Assembly: GCF_042680685.1 (NCBI RefSeq) | Contig: NZ_JBHUEA010000013.1 | Location: forward strand, 34,738-98,737 | Direction: 5' to 3' | From: Amnibacterium endophyticum | GTDB lineage: Bacteria > Actinomycetota > Actinomycetes > Actinomycetales > Microbacteriaceae | DNA: 64,000 bases | Shown here: positions 25,038-32,653 of the stretch, piece by piece | How positions within the stretch are numbered: position 1 is the first letter of the stretch | How the letters are laid out: every line of letters begins with the position of its first letter | The notes under the pieces: generated by a model | Told to the model about the DNA's origin: nothing | Seen by the model: the letters and a program-made list of their open reading frames with translations, nothing else | The model's database searches: none | Made by a program: the position numbers and the translations under genes

Positions 25038-25044
25038 GACACCA

Positions 25045-25707
25045 TCAGTACCAGCCCAGGGCGTTGGAATGCCCCCAGGCGCCGCAGGGGCTGCCGTACG
25101 AGCCGGCGATGTAGCCGAGGCCCCAGGTGATCTGCGTGGCGTAGCTGTTCTGCCAGTCGGCGCCCGCCGCGGCCATCTTGCTGCCGGGCAGCGCCTGCGG
25201 GATGCCGTAGGCGCCGCTGCCCGGGTTCGCCGCGTGGGTGTTCCAGCCGGACTCGCGGTTCCAGAGGCTCACGAGGCAGCTGAACTCGCTGGGCGCCCAG
25301 CCGCGCTTCGCGACGGCCTTCGCGGCATAGGTCTGGGCGACGCCGACCGGCGTCGTGTACGAGCCGCCGGAGCCGCTCGTGCCGGTGCTGCCGCCACCGC
25401 CGGGACCGGCCTTCGCCGCGCTCGGCGCCGGAGCGGTGTAGGCCTGGTAGCCGTCGCGCTTCGGATCGACGAGCACGTAGCCGCCGCTGATCGCGTAGCG
25501 CTGCACGCCGGAGCCCTGCACCATCGCCGGCTCGCGGTAGAAGCTGGACGCCGTCGCCCCGGCGTACGGGTCGACCACGGTGACGAGCAGCATGCCTGCG
25601 ACCACCGCCATCACCAGCGCGCTGAAGACCCTCCGGGCCCGCCGGCGACCGGGCGACACCGCCCCGCGTCCCGCAGCCCGCCGCTCCCCCGTCGACCAGA
25701 TGCTCAC
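25045..25707 (-). CDS. secreted lytic transglycosylase-like protein
   Basis: A 220-residue exported protein. A basic cytoplasmic segment is followed by one helix (FSALVMAVVAGMLLVTVV, about 29-46). A Gly/Ser/Thr-rich linker (about 95-115) leads to a C-terminal lysozyme-like domain: WAPSEFSCLVSLWNRESGWN with the catalytic Glu in NRESGWN, then GSGAYGIPQALPGSKM and YIAGSYGSPCGAWGHSNALGWY. This end is typical of the aggregation-promoting-factor/SLT-like proteins of actinobacteria that cut peptidoglycan. Two Cys in the domain probably form a disulfide. GTG start with TACCGT 9 nt upstream. Confidence 0.88.
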   Translation of the reverse strand: MSIWSTGERRAAGRGAVSPGRRRARRVFSALVMAVVAGMLLVTVVDPYAGATASSFYREPAMVQGSGVQRYAISGGYVLVDPKRDGYQAYTAPAPSAAKAGPGGGGSTGTSGSGGSYTTPVGVAQTYAAKAVAKRGWAPSEFSCLVSLWNRESGWNTHAANPGSGAYGIPQALPGSKMAAAGADWQNSYATQITWGLGYIAGSYGSPCGAWGHSNALGWY

Positions 25708-25762
25708 GATGACCCGACGGTACCCGGCGAGGGCCGACGCGCCGGGGCGCCGCCGCGGCGCG

Positions 25763-26311
25763 TCAGCGGACCGCGAGCATCGTCTCCACGAGGCCGTCGA
25801 TCAGCAGGTCGACCTGCGCCTCGCTGTAGCCGCCCCGCTGCGCGCGGAAGGCGACCTGACGCACCTGCTCCACCGGCACCTTGGCCCCGTCCTCGAAGTA
25901 CGAGCGCGCCTGCACCGCGAAGCGGTCGACCTCCTTGACCGAGTAACCGATGCGGGTGACGCCGACCCGGGCGAAGCGGCGCCCGTCCGGCCGCTCGAGC
26001 CGGCCGATGATCTCCTTCGCCAGCTTGCGGGTCTCGGCGTAGAACTGGCGCTCGCCGCCCGAGGCGGCCGCATGTTCCCGCTCCCGGCGCGCGAAGGCGT
26101 CCTCGAGCCGCTCGAGCGCCGCGTCGACCGCGCGGGTGGCGTAGCCGCCCCGCCGCATCGAGAACGCCGTGCGGCGGATGTCCCCGGCGCTGAGCCGTCG
26201 ACCCGGCGCGTCGTAGGCGGCACGGGCGGCCGCGATGAAGCGGTCGACCTCCTCGGGGTCGTACCCGACTCGGCGGCGCTCACGGGGGAAGGTCGTCGGC
26301 ATGGCCGACAT
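25763..26311 (-). CDS. protein with two DivIVA-type (DivI1A) repeats
   Basis: A 182-residue protein built of two copies of a short DivIVA-like motif: RRVGYDPEEVDRFIAAAR (about 13-30) and VTRIGYSVKEVDRFAVQARSYF (about 115-136). Each is followed by an RxxxFxxxxGGY-type segment (RRTAFSMRRGGYATRAVDAALERLE and RQVAFRAQRGGYSEAQVDLLIDGL). This matches the actinobacterial DivI1A-repeat family, whose molecular role is not established. Membrane or septum association is inferred. It lies 7 nt upstream of cdsA in gene order terms and is probably co-transcribed with it. An in-frame ATG at 26302 is an alternative start. Confidence 0.85.
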   Translation of the reverse strand: MSAMPTTFPRERRRVGYDPEEVDRFIAAARAAYDAPGRRLSAGDIRRTAFSMRRGGYATRAVDAALERLEDAFARREREHAAASGGERQFYAETRKLAKEIIGRLERPDGRRFARVGVTRIGYSVKEVDRFAVQARSYFEDGAKVPVEQVRQVAFRAQRGGYSEAQVDLLIDGLVETMLAVR

Positions 26312-26318
26312 GATGCCC

Positions 26319-27332
26319 TCAGGTGGTCGCGAAGTAGAGGAGCAGCGCCGCAGCGGCCGACGGAAGCACCGAATCGATCCGGTCGAGGATGCCGCCGTGG
26401 CCGGGCAGCCACGACGACATGTCCTTCACCCCGATGTCGCGCTTGATCATCGACTCCCCGAGGTCGCCCATCGTCCCGGTCACGAGGATCAGGGCGCCGA
26501 ACAGCAGCCCGAACCAGACGGGCCGGTCGAGCAGCCAGGGCGCGAGCACCGCGCCGAGCAGCACGGTGGCGATCGCGGCGCCCGCGAACCCCTCCCAGGT
26601 CTTGCCCGGGCTGATCCTCGGCGCCATCTTGTGCCTGCCGAAGCGGAGCCCGGTCACGTACGCGAAGATGTCCGCCGCGACCACGACGGCGAGGAACGAC
26701 AGGGCCCACCACTGCCCCCGCGGCTGCACGACGAGCACGGCGGCGCAGCTGCCGAGGCCGGTCACGTAGAGCTGCACGAACGCCGTCTGCAGGACGTCGC
26801 GGCCGAGCGTCCGCGGCGGGACGGGGACGGCGGCCTGCTGGGCGAGCCGCCACACGACCGCCACCACGACGGCGCCGAGCAGGGCGAGGAACCAGCCTCC
26901 CGGCAGCAGCTCCGGGGCCGCGGCGGGAGCCGGGTCCGACCCGGCGGCCGGGACGCTGGCGACGGCGGTGACGACGATCGCGAGCACGCCGGCGACGGCC
27001 GAACCGACCCGCGGCACGCGCACACCGGCGGTGCGCAGCGCGCCCGCGAGCTCCGACGTGCCGACCCCGACGAGCGCCATCACGATGAGGACGAACAGCG
27101 GCTTCCAGACGACGAGGCTCACGATGACGAGCCCGCCGAGCACGACGCCGAACCCGATCGCGAAGACCAGGTTCCGGCCGCTGCGCGCGGTCAGGCGGGC
27201 GTTCGCCTCGTCGAACTGCGCGCGGGTGGCGCGCACCTGCTCGCGGATGTCATCCCGCGTCGCCCGCAGCTGCTCCTGCAGCTCCGCGCTGTTCCTGGGG
27301 CGGCGCGGTCGCTCCGGCCGCCGATCGGTCAT
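26319..27332 (-). CDS. cdsA: phosphatidate cytidylyltransferase CdsA
   Basis: Makes CDP-diacylglycerol from phosphatidic acid and CTP in the cell membrane. The 337-residue protein has an N-terminal hydrophilic, coiled segment (about 1-60) and about eight transmembrane helices. The C-terminal CDP-DAG synthase signature reads SMIKRDIGVKDMSSWLPGHGGILDRIDSVL. Before it, GLRFGRHKMAPRISPGKTWEGFAG is the conserved cytoplasmic loop. It starts just after frr ends (4-nt gap), in the widespread order rpsB-tsf-pyrH-frr-cdsA. The N-terminal extension is longer than in enterics but common in actinobacteria. Confidence 0.96.
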   Translation of the reverse strand: MTDRRPERPRRPRNSAELQEQLRATRDDIREQVRATRAQFDEANARLTARSGRNLVFAIGFGVVLGGLVIVSLVVWKPLFVLIVMALVGVGTSELAGALRTAGVRVPRVGSAVAGVLAIVVTAVASVPAAGSDPAPAAAPELLPGGWFLALLGAVVVAVVWRLAQQAAVPVPPRTLGRDVLQTAFVQLYVTGLGSCAAVLVVQPRGQWWALSFLAVVVAADIFAYVTGLRFGRHKMAPRISPGKTWEGFAGAAIATVLLGAVLAPWLLDRPVWFGLLFGALILVTGTMGDLGESMIKRDIGVKDMSSWLPGHGGILDRIDSVLPSAAAALLLYFATT

Positions 27333-27336
27333 CGGA

Positions 27337-27891
27337 TCAGACCTCGAGCAGTTCTGCTTCTTTGCGCTTCAGCGCCTCGTCGATCTGGTCGATGTGGCGC
27401 TTCGTCACCGCCTCGAGCTCCTTCTCACCGCGGGAGATCTCGTCGTCGCCGACCTCGCCGGTCAGCGCGTCGAGGTCGTCCTTCGCCCGGCGGCGGATGT
27501 TGCGGACGGCCACGCGCGCGTCCTCGCCCTTGCTGCGGGCGAGCTTGACGAACTCCTTGCGGCGGTCCTGCGTCAGCTCCGGCATCACGACCCGCACGAT
27601 GGAGCCGTCGTTCGTCGGGGTCGCGCCGAGGTTCGGGAAGGTCGCGATCGCCTTCTCGATGTCCTTCAGCGCGCTCTTGTCGTAGGGCGTGACGACGAGC
27701 ATCCGCGCCTCCGGCACCTGCAGGCTCGCCAGCTGCGCGAGCGGCGTCGGCGAGCCGTAGTAGTCCACGTTGATCCGCTGGAACAGGGCGGGGTTGATCC
27801 GCCCGGTCCGCACGGTGTCGAAGTCGTTCTTGGCGGCGTCGACGGCCTTCGCCATGCGGTCGCCCGCCTCCTGCAGCACGTCCGCGATCAC
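27337..27891 (-). CDS. frr: ribosome recycling factor
   Basis: Splits post-termination ribosomes together with EF-G. The 184-residue protein is standard: MIADVLQEAGDRMAKAVDAAKNDF, TGRINPALFQRINVDYYGSPTPL, SIVRVVMPELTQDRRKEFVKLARSKGEDARVAVRNIRR, ending LKRKEAELLEV. The GTG start is chosen by homology to the family N-terminus and by AGGAAGGGG upstream. A longer in-frame reading to 28014 overlaps pyrH and is not credible. A TAGACT -10 in the pyrH-frr gap suggests an internal promoter for frr-cdsA. Confidence 0.97.
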   Translation of the reverse strand: MIADVLQEAGDRMAKAVDAAKNDFDTVRTGRINPALFQRINVDYYGSPTPLAQLASLQVPEARMLVVTPYDKSALKDIEKAIATFPNLGATPTNDGSIVRVVMPELTQDRRKEFVKLARSKGEDARVAVRNIRRRAKDDLDALTGEVGDDEISRGEKELEAVTKRHIDQIDEALKRKEAELLEV

Positions 27892-27921
27892 GATCGGCCC
27901 CTTCCTGTCCGGCCCCGGGAG

Positions 27922-27927
27922 TCTACC
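27922..27927 (-). promoter_or_regulatory. -10 element of frr
   Basis: TAGACT on the minus strand, 30 nt before the frr GTG. It sits in the loop of the hairpin GCCCCGGGAG ... ACCGGGGGC (27914-27935). Confidence 0.35.
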
Positions 27928-27937
27928 GGGGGCCTGC

Positions 27938-27954
27938 CGGGCGTCGCCCGGCGC
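27938..27954 (-). terminator. hairpin directly after pyrH
   Basis: GCCGGGC and GCCCGGC pair perfectly around a 3-nt loop, 4 nt after the pyrH stop codon. No U tract follows, so it may only attenuate. Confidence 0.4.
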
Positions 27955-27958
27955 CCGC

Positions 27959-28657
27959 TCAGGCGGAGACGACCGTCCCGACCTCCGCGCCGCGCAGCGC
28001 ATCGGTGATGGCACCGTCGCCCTCGATGCCGAAGACCCGCATCGCCATGTCGTTGTCCATGCAGAGGCTGAACGCGGTCGAGTCGACGACCTTCAGCTCG
28101 CGCCGCAGGGCGTCGCCGAACGTGACGTGGTCGAGCTTCACCGCGGAGGGGTCCTTCCGCGGGTCCGCGGAGTAGACGCCGTCGACGCCGTTCTTGGCGA
28201 CGAGCACCTCGTCGGCGTGCGTCTCGAGCGCGCGCTGCGCGGCGACCGTGTCGGTGGAGAAGAACGGCAGGCCGGCGCCGGCGCCGAAGATGACGATTCG
28301 GCCCTTCTCGAGGTGGCGGATGGCGCGGCGCGGGATGTAGGGCTCGGCGACCTGCGTCATCGCGATGGCGGACTGCACGCGCGTCTGCACGCCGGCCTGC
28401 TCGAGGAAGTCCTGCAGCGCCAGGGCGTTCATCACCGTCCCGAGCATGCCCATGTAGTCGGCCCGCCCGCGGTCCATGCCCGCCTGGCTCAGCTCGGCAC
28501 CGCGGAAGAAGTTGCCGCCGCCGACGACGACGGCGATCTGGACCTCCTCGGCCGCGGCCGCGATCTGCTCCGCGATCCCGCGGACGACGTCCGGGGCGAC
28601 CCCGAAGGTCCCGCCTCCCAGCGCCTCACCCGACAGCTTGAGCACGACCCGGCGCAT
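27959..28657 (-). CDS. pyrH: UMP kinase PyrH
   Basis: Phosphorylates UMP to UDP in pyrimidine nucleotide synthesis. It belongs to the amino-acid-kinase fold and is 232 residues long, the usual length. Motifs are VVLKLSGEALGG at the N-terminus, VVGGGNFFRG, ADYMGMLGTVMNAL, IFGAGAGLPFFSTDT and AKNGVDGVYSADPRKDP. The ATG has AGGGGGAG 6 nt upstream. It is separated from tsf by a terminator and has its own TAGCGT -10, so it is not strictly in the rpsB-tsf transcript. Confidence 0.98.
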   Translation of the reverse strand: MRRVVLKLSGEALGGGTFGVAPDVVRGIAEQIAAAAEEVQIAVVVGGGNFFRGAELSQAGMDRGRADYMGMLGTVMNALALQDFLEQAGVQTRVQSAIAMTQVAEPYIPRRAIRHLEKGRIVIFGAGAGLPFFSTDTVAAQRALETHADEVLVAKNGVDGVYSADPRKDPSAVKLDHVTFGDALRRELKVVDSTAFSLCMDNDMAMRVFGIEGDGAITDALRGAEVGTVVSA

Positions 28658-28686
28658 CCGCTCCCCCTTACGACGACCGGGAGACG

Positions 28687-28692
28687 ACGCTA
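28687..28692 (-). promoter_or_regulatory. -10 element of pyrH
   Basis: TAGCGT on the minus strand, 29 nt before the pyrH ATG, between the inverted repeat at 28697-28753 and the ribosome site. Confidence 0.4.
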
Positions 28693-28696
28693 CCGC

Positions 28697-28753
28697 GTTT
28701 CATTTCGTAGGCGAATCGCGGCGCCTCGCCGAGATCCGCCTACGAGATGAAAC
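28697..28753. repeat. TTTCATTTCGTAGGCG inverted-repeat element, copy 1
   Basis: Arms GTTTCATTTCGTAGGCG (28697-28713) and CGCCTACGAGATGAAAC (28737-28753) pair with one mismatch across a 23-nt loop. The same arms recur at 62784-62832. The element abuts the tsf terminator stem. Confidence 0.8.
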
Positions 28754-28784
28754 CGCCCCCGCGGTCTCTCGACTGCGGGGGCGG
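28753..28784 (-). terminator. intrinsic terminator of rpsB-tsf
   Basis: CCGCCCCCGC and GCGGGGGCGG form a perfect 10-bp stem with a 12-nt loop, 20 nt after the tsf stop. The minus-strand RNA continues TTTCATC, a weak U tract. Confidence 0.8.
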
Positions 28785-28803
28785 CTCATCAGGACTGATC
28801 GGG

Positions 28804-29631
28804 TCAGGCGCCGACCTTCAGGCGGGCGAAGCCCGAGACCTCGACGCCGGCGTCCTTCAGCACCTTGCCGGTCGCGACCTTCGAGTCGCGGGCGTAGGGC
28901 TGGTCGGCGAGCACGACCTCCTTGAAGAAGCCGTTCAGCTTGCCCTCGACGATCTTCGGCAGGGCCGCCTCGGGCTTGCCCTCGTTGCGGGTCGCCTCGG
29001 TGAGCACCTCGCGCTCGCGCTCGACGACGTCGGCCGGGACCTGCTCGCGCGTGCCGTACCGCGGGTCGTAGACCGCGATGTGCTGCGCGACGGAGCGGGC
29101 CGTCTCGGCGTCGGCACCGGCGTAGCCGAGCACCACGCCGACCTGCGGGGGCAGGTCCTTGCTGGTCCGGTGCAGGTAGATCGCGAACTCGTCGCCCTCG
29201 ACCCGCTTGACCTGACGCAGCTCGACCTTCTCGCCGAGCAGCGCGGCCTCGTCGTCGATGTAGGCCTGCACGGTCTTGCCGTTCAGCGTGGCAGCGTTGC
29301 CCGACTCGACGTCGGTCGCCCCCGCCGCCGCGACGGCGCCGAGCACCTCGGCGGCGAGCGACACGAAGCGGTCGTTCTTCGCGACGAAGTCGGTCTCGCT
29401 CGCGAGCTCGATGAGCGTCGCGGCGCCGCCCTCGGCGATCGCGGTCACGAGGCCCGCGGTCGTCGCGCGGCCCGAGCGCTTCTCGACACCCTTCAGGCCC
29501 TTGACCCGCAGGATCTCGATCGCCTTCTCGATGTCGCCGTCGGCCTCGACCAGGGCGTTCTTGCTGTCCAGCATGCCCGCACCCAGGCGGTCACGCAGGG
29601 TCTTCACGTCAGCGGCGCTGAATGCGGCCAT
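28804..29631 (-). CDS. tsf: translation elongation factor Ts
   Basis: Exchanges GDP for GTP on EF-Tu. The 275-residue protein has the N-terminal UBA-like domain (AADVKTLRDRLGAGMLDSKNALVEADGDIEKAIEILRVKG), the signature LIELASETDFVAKND and a C-terminal core ending KLNGFFKEVVLADQPYARDSKVATGKVLKDAG. The ATG has GAAGGAG upstream. It lies 88 nt after rpsB on the same strand and ends at a strong intrinsic terminator. Confidence 0.98.
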   Translation of the reverse strand: MAAFSAADVKTLRDRLGAGMLDSKNALVEADGDIEKAIEILRVKGLKGVEKRSGRATTAGLVTAIAEGGAATLIELASETDFVAKNDRFVSLAAEVLGAVAAAGATDVESGNAATLNGKTVQAYIDDEAALLGEKVELRQVKRVEGDEFAIYLHRTSKDLPPQVGVVLGYAGADAETARSVAQHIAVYDPRYGTREQVPADVVEREREVLTEATRNEGKPEAALPKIVEGKLNGFFKEVVLADQPYARDSKVATGKVLKDAGVEVSGFARLKVGA

Positions 29632-29719
29632 GGCTGACTCCTTCCGTGTTCACGTGCCGTCCGCTGCAACGGACGGAGGTGGTCAGGGCTTCCCGGGCGG
29701 GAGCCCGCGGTGACGACGC

Positions 29720-30805
29720 TCAGGCGTCGTTCTGCGGGGTCGCCTCCGGGTCGGTGATGTCGGCCGGACGCTGCTGCTCGGGCGTGGTGCTCGCGAGCTC
29801 CTGCGCCTCCACGTCGGCCTCGGTCTGCGGCGCGTGCTGCGCCGTCAGGCCCTCGGTCGCCTCGGCGGACAGCTCGGCGTCGGCCTGGGCGTCCGGGTCG
29901 TTCTGCTCGACCGGCTCGCCGCCCGTGACCGACTCGGTCTCGGCGACGACGTCGGCCACGACGGTGTCGATGCGGTCCTGCGTGTCGGCGGTCTGCCCCG
30001 TCACGCGGTCGTCGACGGCCTCGACCTGCTGGTCGAGCGGCACCGGGTTCTCCGTCGCCTGCAGCAGCTGCTGCTCCCACTCCGCGAGCGGCTCGGCGTC
30101 GGCCTCGGAGGTGCCCTGGTGGCGCTGGATGAGCCCCTCGGCGGCGGCGTCGGCGATGATCCGCGTGAGCAGCGCGACGGAGCGGATCGCGTCGTCGTTG
30201 CCCGGGATCGGGTAGGCGAGCTCGTCCGGATCGGCGTTCGTGTCGAGGATGCCGATGACCGGGATGCCGAGCTTCTTGGCCTCGTCGACCGCGAGGTGCT
30301 CGCGCTTCGAGTCGATGACCCAGATCGCGCTCGGCGTCTTGGAGAGGTTCCGGATGCCGCCCAGCGTCTTCTCGAGCTTGTCGCGCTCGCGCCGCTGGAT
30401 CAGCAGCTCCTTCTTCGTGTAGCCGCGGGTCGTGTCGTCGAAGTCGACGAGGTCGAGCTCCTTGAGGCGCTGCAGGCGCTTCGCCACCGTCTGGAAGTTG
30501 GTGAGGAGGCCGCCGAGCCAGCGCTGGTTCACGTAGGGCTGGCCGACGCGCGTCGCCTGCTCGGCGATCGCCTCCTGGGCCTGCTTCTTCGTGCCGACGA
30601 AGAGGACGGTGCCGCCGCGGGCGACCGTCTCCTTGACGAAGTCGTACGCGCGGTCGATGTAGGTCAGCGACTGCTGCAGGTCGATGATGTGGATGCCCGA
30701 GCGCTCGGTGAGGATGAAGCGCTTCACCTTCGGGTTCCAGCGACGCGTCTGGTGCCCGAAGTGGACGCCGCTGTCGAGCAGCTGGCGGATGGTGACGACG
30801 GCCAC
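29720..30805 (-). CDS. rpsB: 30S ribosomal protein S2 with long acidic C-terminal extension
   Basis: Small-subunit ribosomal protein. The core (residues 1-230) is canonical: VTIRQLLDSGVHFGHQTRRWNPKVKRF, VNQRWLGGLLTNFQT, IWVIDSKREHLAVDEAKKLGIPVIGILDTNADPDELAYPIPGNDDAIRS. A tail of about 130 residues, rich in Glu, Asp, Gln, Thr and Ala and nearly free of Lys and Arg, follows. Total length is 361 residues against about 240 in E. coli. The GTG start (GACAGGAG upstream) gives the standard N-terminus, while the longer in-frame reading to 31225 is not credible. A leader with a 5' hairpin precedes it. Confidence 0.97.
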   Translation of the reverse strand: MAVVTIRQLLDSGVHFGHQTRRWNPKVKRFILTERSGIHIIDLQQSLTYIDRAYDFVKETVARGGTVLFVGTKKQAQEAIAEQATRVGQPYVNQRWLGGLLTNFQTVAKRLQRLKELDLVDFDDTTRGYTKKELLIQRRERDKLEKTLGGIRNLSKTPSAIWVIDSKREHLAVDEAKKLGIPVIGILDTNADPDELAYPIPGNDDAIRSVALLTRIIADAAAEGLIQRHQGTSEADAEPLAEWEQQLLQATENPVPLDQQVEAVDDRVTGQTADTQDRIDTVVADVVAETESVTGGEPVEQNDPDAQADAELSAEATEGLTAQHAPQTEADVEAQELASTTPEQQRPADITDPEATPQNDA

Positions 30806-30952
30806 GGCCGTGCTCCTGTCTGCACCCTCGAGGGGCGCGGTTCTCGGTTGTCGCCGGACGCGCGGATCTGCGGGCCGGCCCTGGCGCCGCTGCTCGCCCG
30901 GCCGCCCCGTCAGGGACCGATGACCGTGCGTCGCGTGGTGGGCGCGCGAAGT

Positions 30953-30972
30953 CATCCCGCTCGCGCGGGATG
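30953..30972 (-). promoter_or_regulatory. 5' leader hairpin of rpsB transcript
   Basis: CATCCCGC and GCGGGATG pair perfectly around a GCGA tetraloop (minus strand). The stem starts within a few bases of the transcription start predicted from the -10 at 30981-30986. It lies about 150 nt upstream of the GTG, at the head of a long leader that could carry S2 autoregulation. Position and pairing are seen; the role is inference. Confidence 0.45.
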
Positions 30973-30980
30973 CGGCCAGC

Positions 30981-30986
30981 ACTCTA
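30981..30986 (-). promoter_or_regulatory. -10 element of rpsB-tsf
   Basis: TAGAGT on the minus strand, about 176 nt before the rpsB GTG. Confidence 0.4.
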
Positions 30987-31091
30987 CCAGCCGGGCGAGG
31001 ACCGCTCCTCCCCAGGCGGTCTCCCGGCCGGCTCGCCCCGGAGGTCCGCCGCGCACCGCTGCGGCGCCGCCCGCGCGACCATGCTGCCGGG

Positions 31092-31589
31092 GTGCGGAGC
31101 ATCCTGGGCGCGCTCGTGGCCGCCGGCCTGCTGCTCGGCGGCGGTGCCGCGACCGCTGCCGAGCCCCGCTGGGCCTGGCCGGTCGACGACCACCGGGTGC
31201 TGCGGGGCTTCGAGGCGCCGGCCACGCCGTACGCGGCGGGGCATCGGGGCGTCGACCTCGCCGTCGCGCCGAGCGAGCGGGTGCGCGCGCCCGACGACGG
31301 CGTGGTCGCCTTCGCGGGACCGGTCGCCGGCCGCCCGGTGCTCTCGATCGATCACGCCGGCGTGCGGTCGACCCTCGAGCCCGTGGCCTCAGACCTGCGG
31401 GTGGGCGACGTCGTCCGGCGCGGGCAGGACGTCGGGACCCTCGCCGCCGGCAGCACGCACGCCGCCGGCGTCCTCCACCTCGGCGCGCGTGTCCGCGTCG
31501 GTGCGGGCTGGGCCTACGTCTCCCCGCTGCTGCACCTCGGCGGCGCGCACCGCGCGGTCCTCCTCCCCCTCGCCGCCTTCCCCGGCTGA
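31092..31589 (+). CDS. secreted M23-family (LytM-type) peptidase, short
   Basis: A 165-residue exported protein: signal peptide (SILGALVAAGLLLGGGAATAA, cleavage near AAEP), then a compact M23 domain beginning FEAPATPYAAGHRGVDLAV. That stretch carries the metal-binding HRGVD, and RAPDDGVVAFAGPVAGRPVLSIDH and LHLGARV follow. The usual HxH pair is reduced to a single His in LHLG, so peptidase activity is uncertain. It may act as a division-related activator like other degenerate LytM proteins. Its position divergent from rpsB is conserved in actinobacteria. GTG start; it shares a long hairpin with xerC at its 3' end. Confidence 0.85.
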   Translation: MRSILGALVAAGLLLGGGAATAAEPRWAWPVDDHRVLRGFEAPATPYAAGHRGVDLAVAPSERVRAPDDGVVAFAGPVAGRPVLSIDHAGVRSTLEPVASDLRVGDVVRRGQDVGTLAAGSTHAAGVLHLGARVRVGAGWAYVSPLLHLGGAHRAVLLPLAAFPG

Positions 31590-31648
31590 CCTCGGTCAGT
31601 GTTCGTGCCGCTCTGACGGCGTCGGAGCAGCACGAACACTGACCGAGG
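31590..31648. terminator. 19-bp perfect hairpin between convergent M23 peptidase and xerC genes
   Basis: Arms CCTCGGTCAGTGTTCGTGC (31590-31608) and its exact complement (31630-31648) enclose a 21-nt loop that can itself fold (GCTC/GAGC). The arms touch both stop codons, which fits a bidirectional terminator. Confidence 0.75.
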
Positions 31649-31649
31649 C

Positions 31650-32570
31650 TCAGGAGCGGGGGTGGGCGAGGCGGTAGCTCTCGGCGAGGCGCTCCATCGA
31701 CACGTGGGTGTAGATCTGCGTCGTGCCGAGACTCGCGTGGCCGAGGATCGCCTGCACCGCGCGGAGGTCCGCGCCGCCGTCGAGCAGGTGCGTCGCCGCC
31801 GTGTGGCGGAGGGTGTGCGGGCCGGAGGGGCCGCCTCCCGGCACCGACTCGAGCAGCCGTGCGACGAGGCGGTGGACGCTGCGCGGCCCGATGCGCCCGC
31901 CCCGGTCGCCGAGGAAGAGCGCGACGCCGTCGCCGCCGGCGCCCGCGTCGCCGGCGGCGAGCACCGGCCGGCCCAGGTCGATCCAGCGGCCGAGGGCGCG
32001 TGCCGCGGGCACGCCGAACGGGACCACCCGGTCCTTCGCGCCCTTGCCGGTGACCCGGACGCGGTGCTCCGCGAAGTCCACGTCGTCGACGTCGGCGCCG
32101 CAGACCTCGGAGACGCGGACCGCGGAGCCGTAGAGCAGCTCGACGACGGCGAGGTCGCGCAGCGCCTCCGGCACGTCCTCGGCGGCGCGCGCCTCGAGCG
32201 CGGCGAACAGGGTCCGCATCTGCGGGTCGGCCACGACGCGCGGCAGGCGCCCCTGCGCCTTCGGCGCCCTGAGGCGCGCGGCGGCGTCGTGCGGGGCCAC
32301 CCCGGTCCGGTGCAGCCAGGACGTGAGGCTGCGCGCCGCCGCGGCGCGCCGCGCGATCGTCGCCCGGGCGAGCTTCGCCTCGGTCGCCTGCCAGAGCCAG
32401 TCGCGCAGCAGCTCGAGGTCGACCCCGTCGACGGTCGTCACCCGGCGCGTCTCGGCGAAGCGGACGAGGTCCGCGAGGTCGGAGGCGTAGGCGCCGACCG
32501 TGTTCGGGGAGTAGGCGCGCTCGTGCACGAGGTGCTGCCGGTGCTTCGACACCGCCTCGTCGAGACGCAT
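31650..32570 (-). CDS. xerC: tyrosine recombinase XerC
   Basis: Resolves chromosome dimers at dif with a partner recombinase. The 306-residue protein has the N-terminal SAM-like DNA-binding domain (HRQHLVHERAYSPNTVGAYASDLADL). The C-terminal catalytic domain carries all active-site residues: R152 in LYGSAVRVSE, K176 in TGKGAKDR, H252 and R255 in PHTLRHTAATHLL, H278 in ILGHASLG and the nucleophile Y287 in IYTHVS. The ATG at 32570 gives the family-typical N-terminus, and the longer frame runs into low-complexity sequence. XerC fits better than XerD because of its place between rpsB and dprA. Confidence 0.93.
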   Translation of the reverse strand: MRLDEAVSKHRQHLVHERAYSPNTVGAYASDLADLVRFAETRRVTTVDGVDLELLRDWLWQATEAKLARATIARRAAAARSLTSWLHRTGVAPHDAAARLRAPKAQGRLPRVVADPQMRTLFAALEARAAEDVPEALRDLAVVELLYGSAVRVSEVCGADVDDVDFAEHRVRVTGKGAKDRVVPFGVPAARALGRWIDLGRPVLAAGDAGAGGDGVALFLGDRGGRIGPRSVHRLVARLLESVPGGGPSGPHTLRHTAATHLLDGGADLRAVQAILGHASLGTTQIYTHVSMERLAESYRLAHPRS

Positions 32571-32653
32571 GCCGCCAGCGTGCGCCCTCGACGGGTCGCC
32601 GGGCGCGCGACCCTCCGCGTCCGCCCCGTCGCCGCGGGTGCTGCTCGTCGTCG

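Noticed and set aside
30806..31225. 140-residue N-terminal extension of S2
   Set aside because: The extension reads basic low-complexity sequence across the leader, while the GTG at 30805 gives the universal S2 N-terminus with a ribosome site.
31590..31648. dif site for XerC/XerD
   Set aside because: The palindrome is 59 bp with 19-bp arms, unlike the 28-bp dif layout with a 6-8 bp centre; a terminator explains it better.
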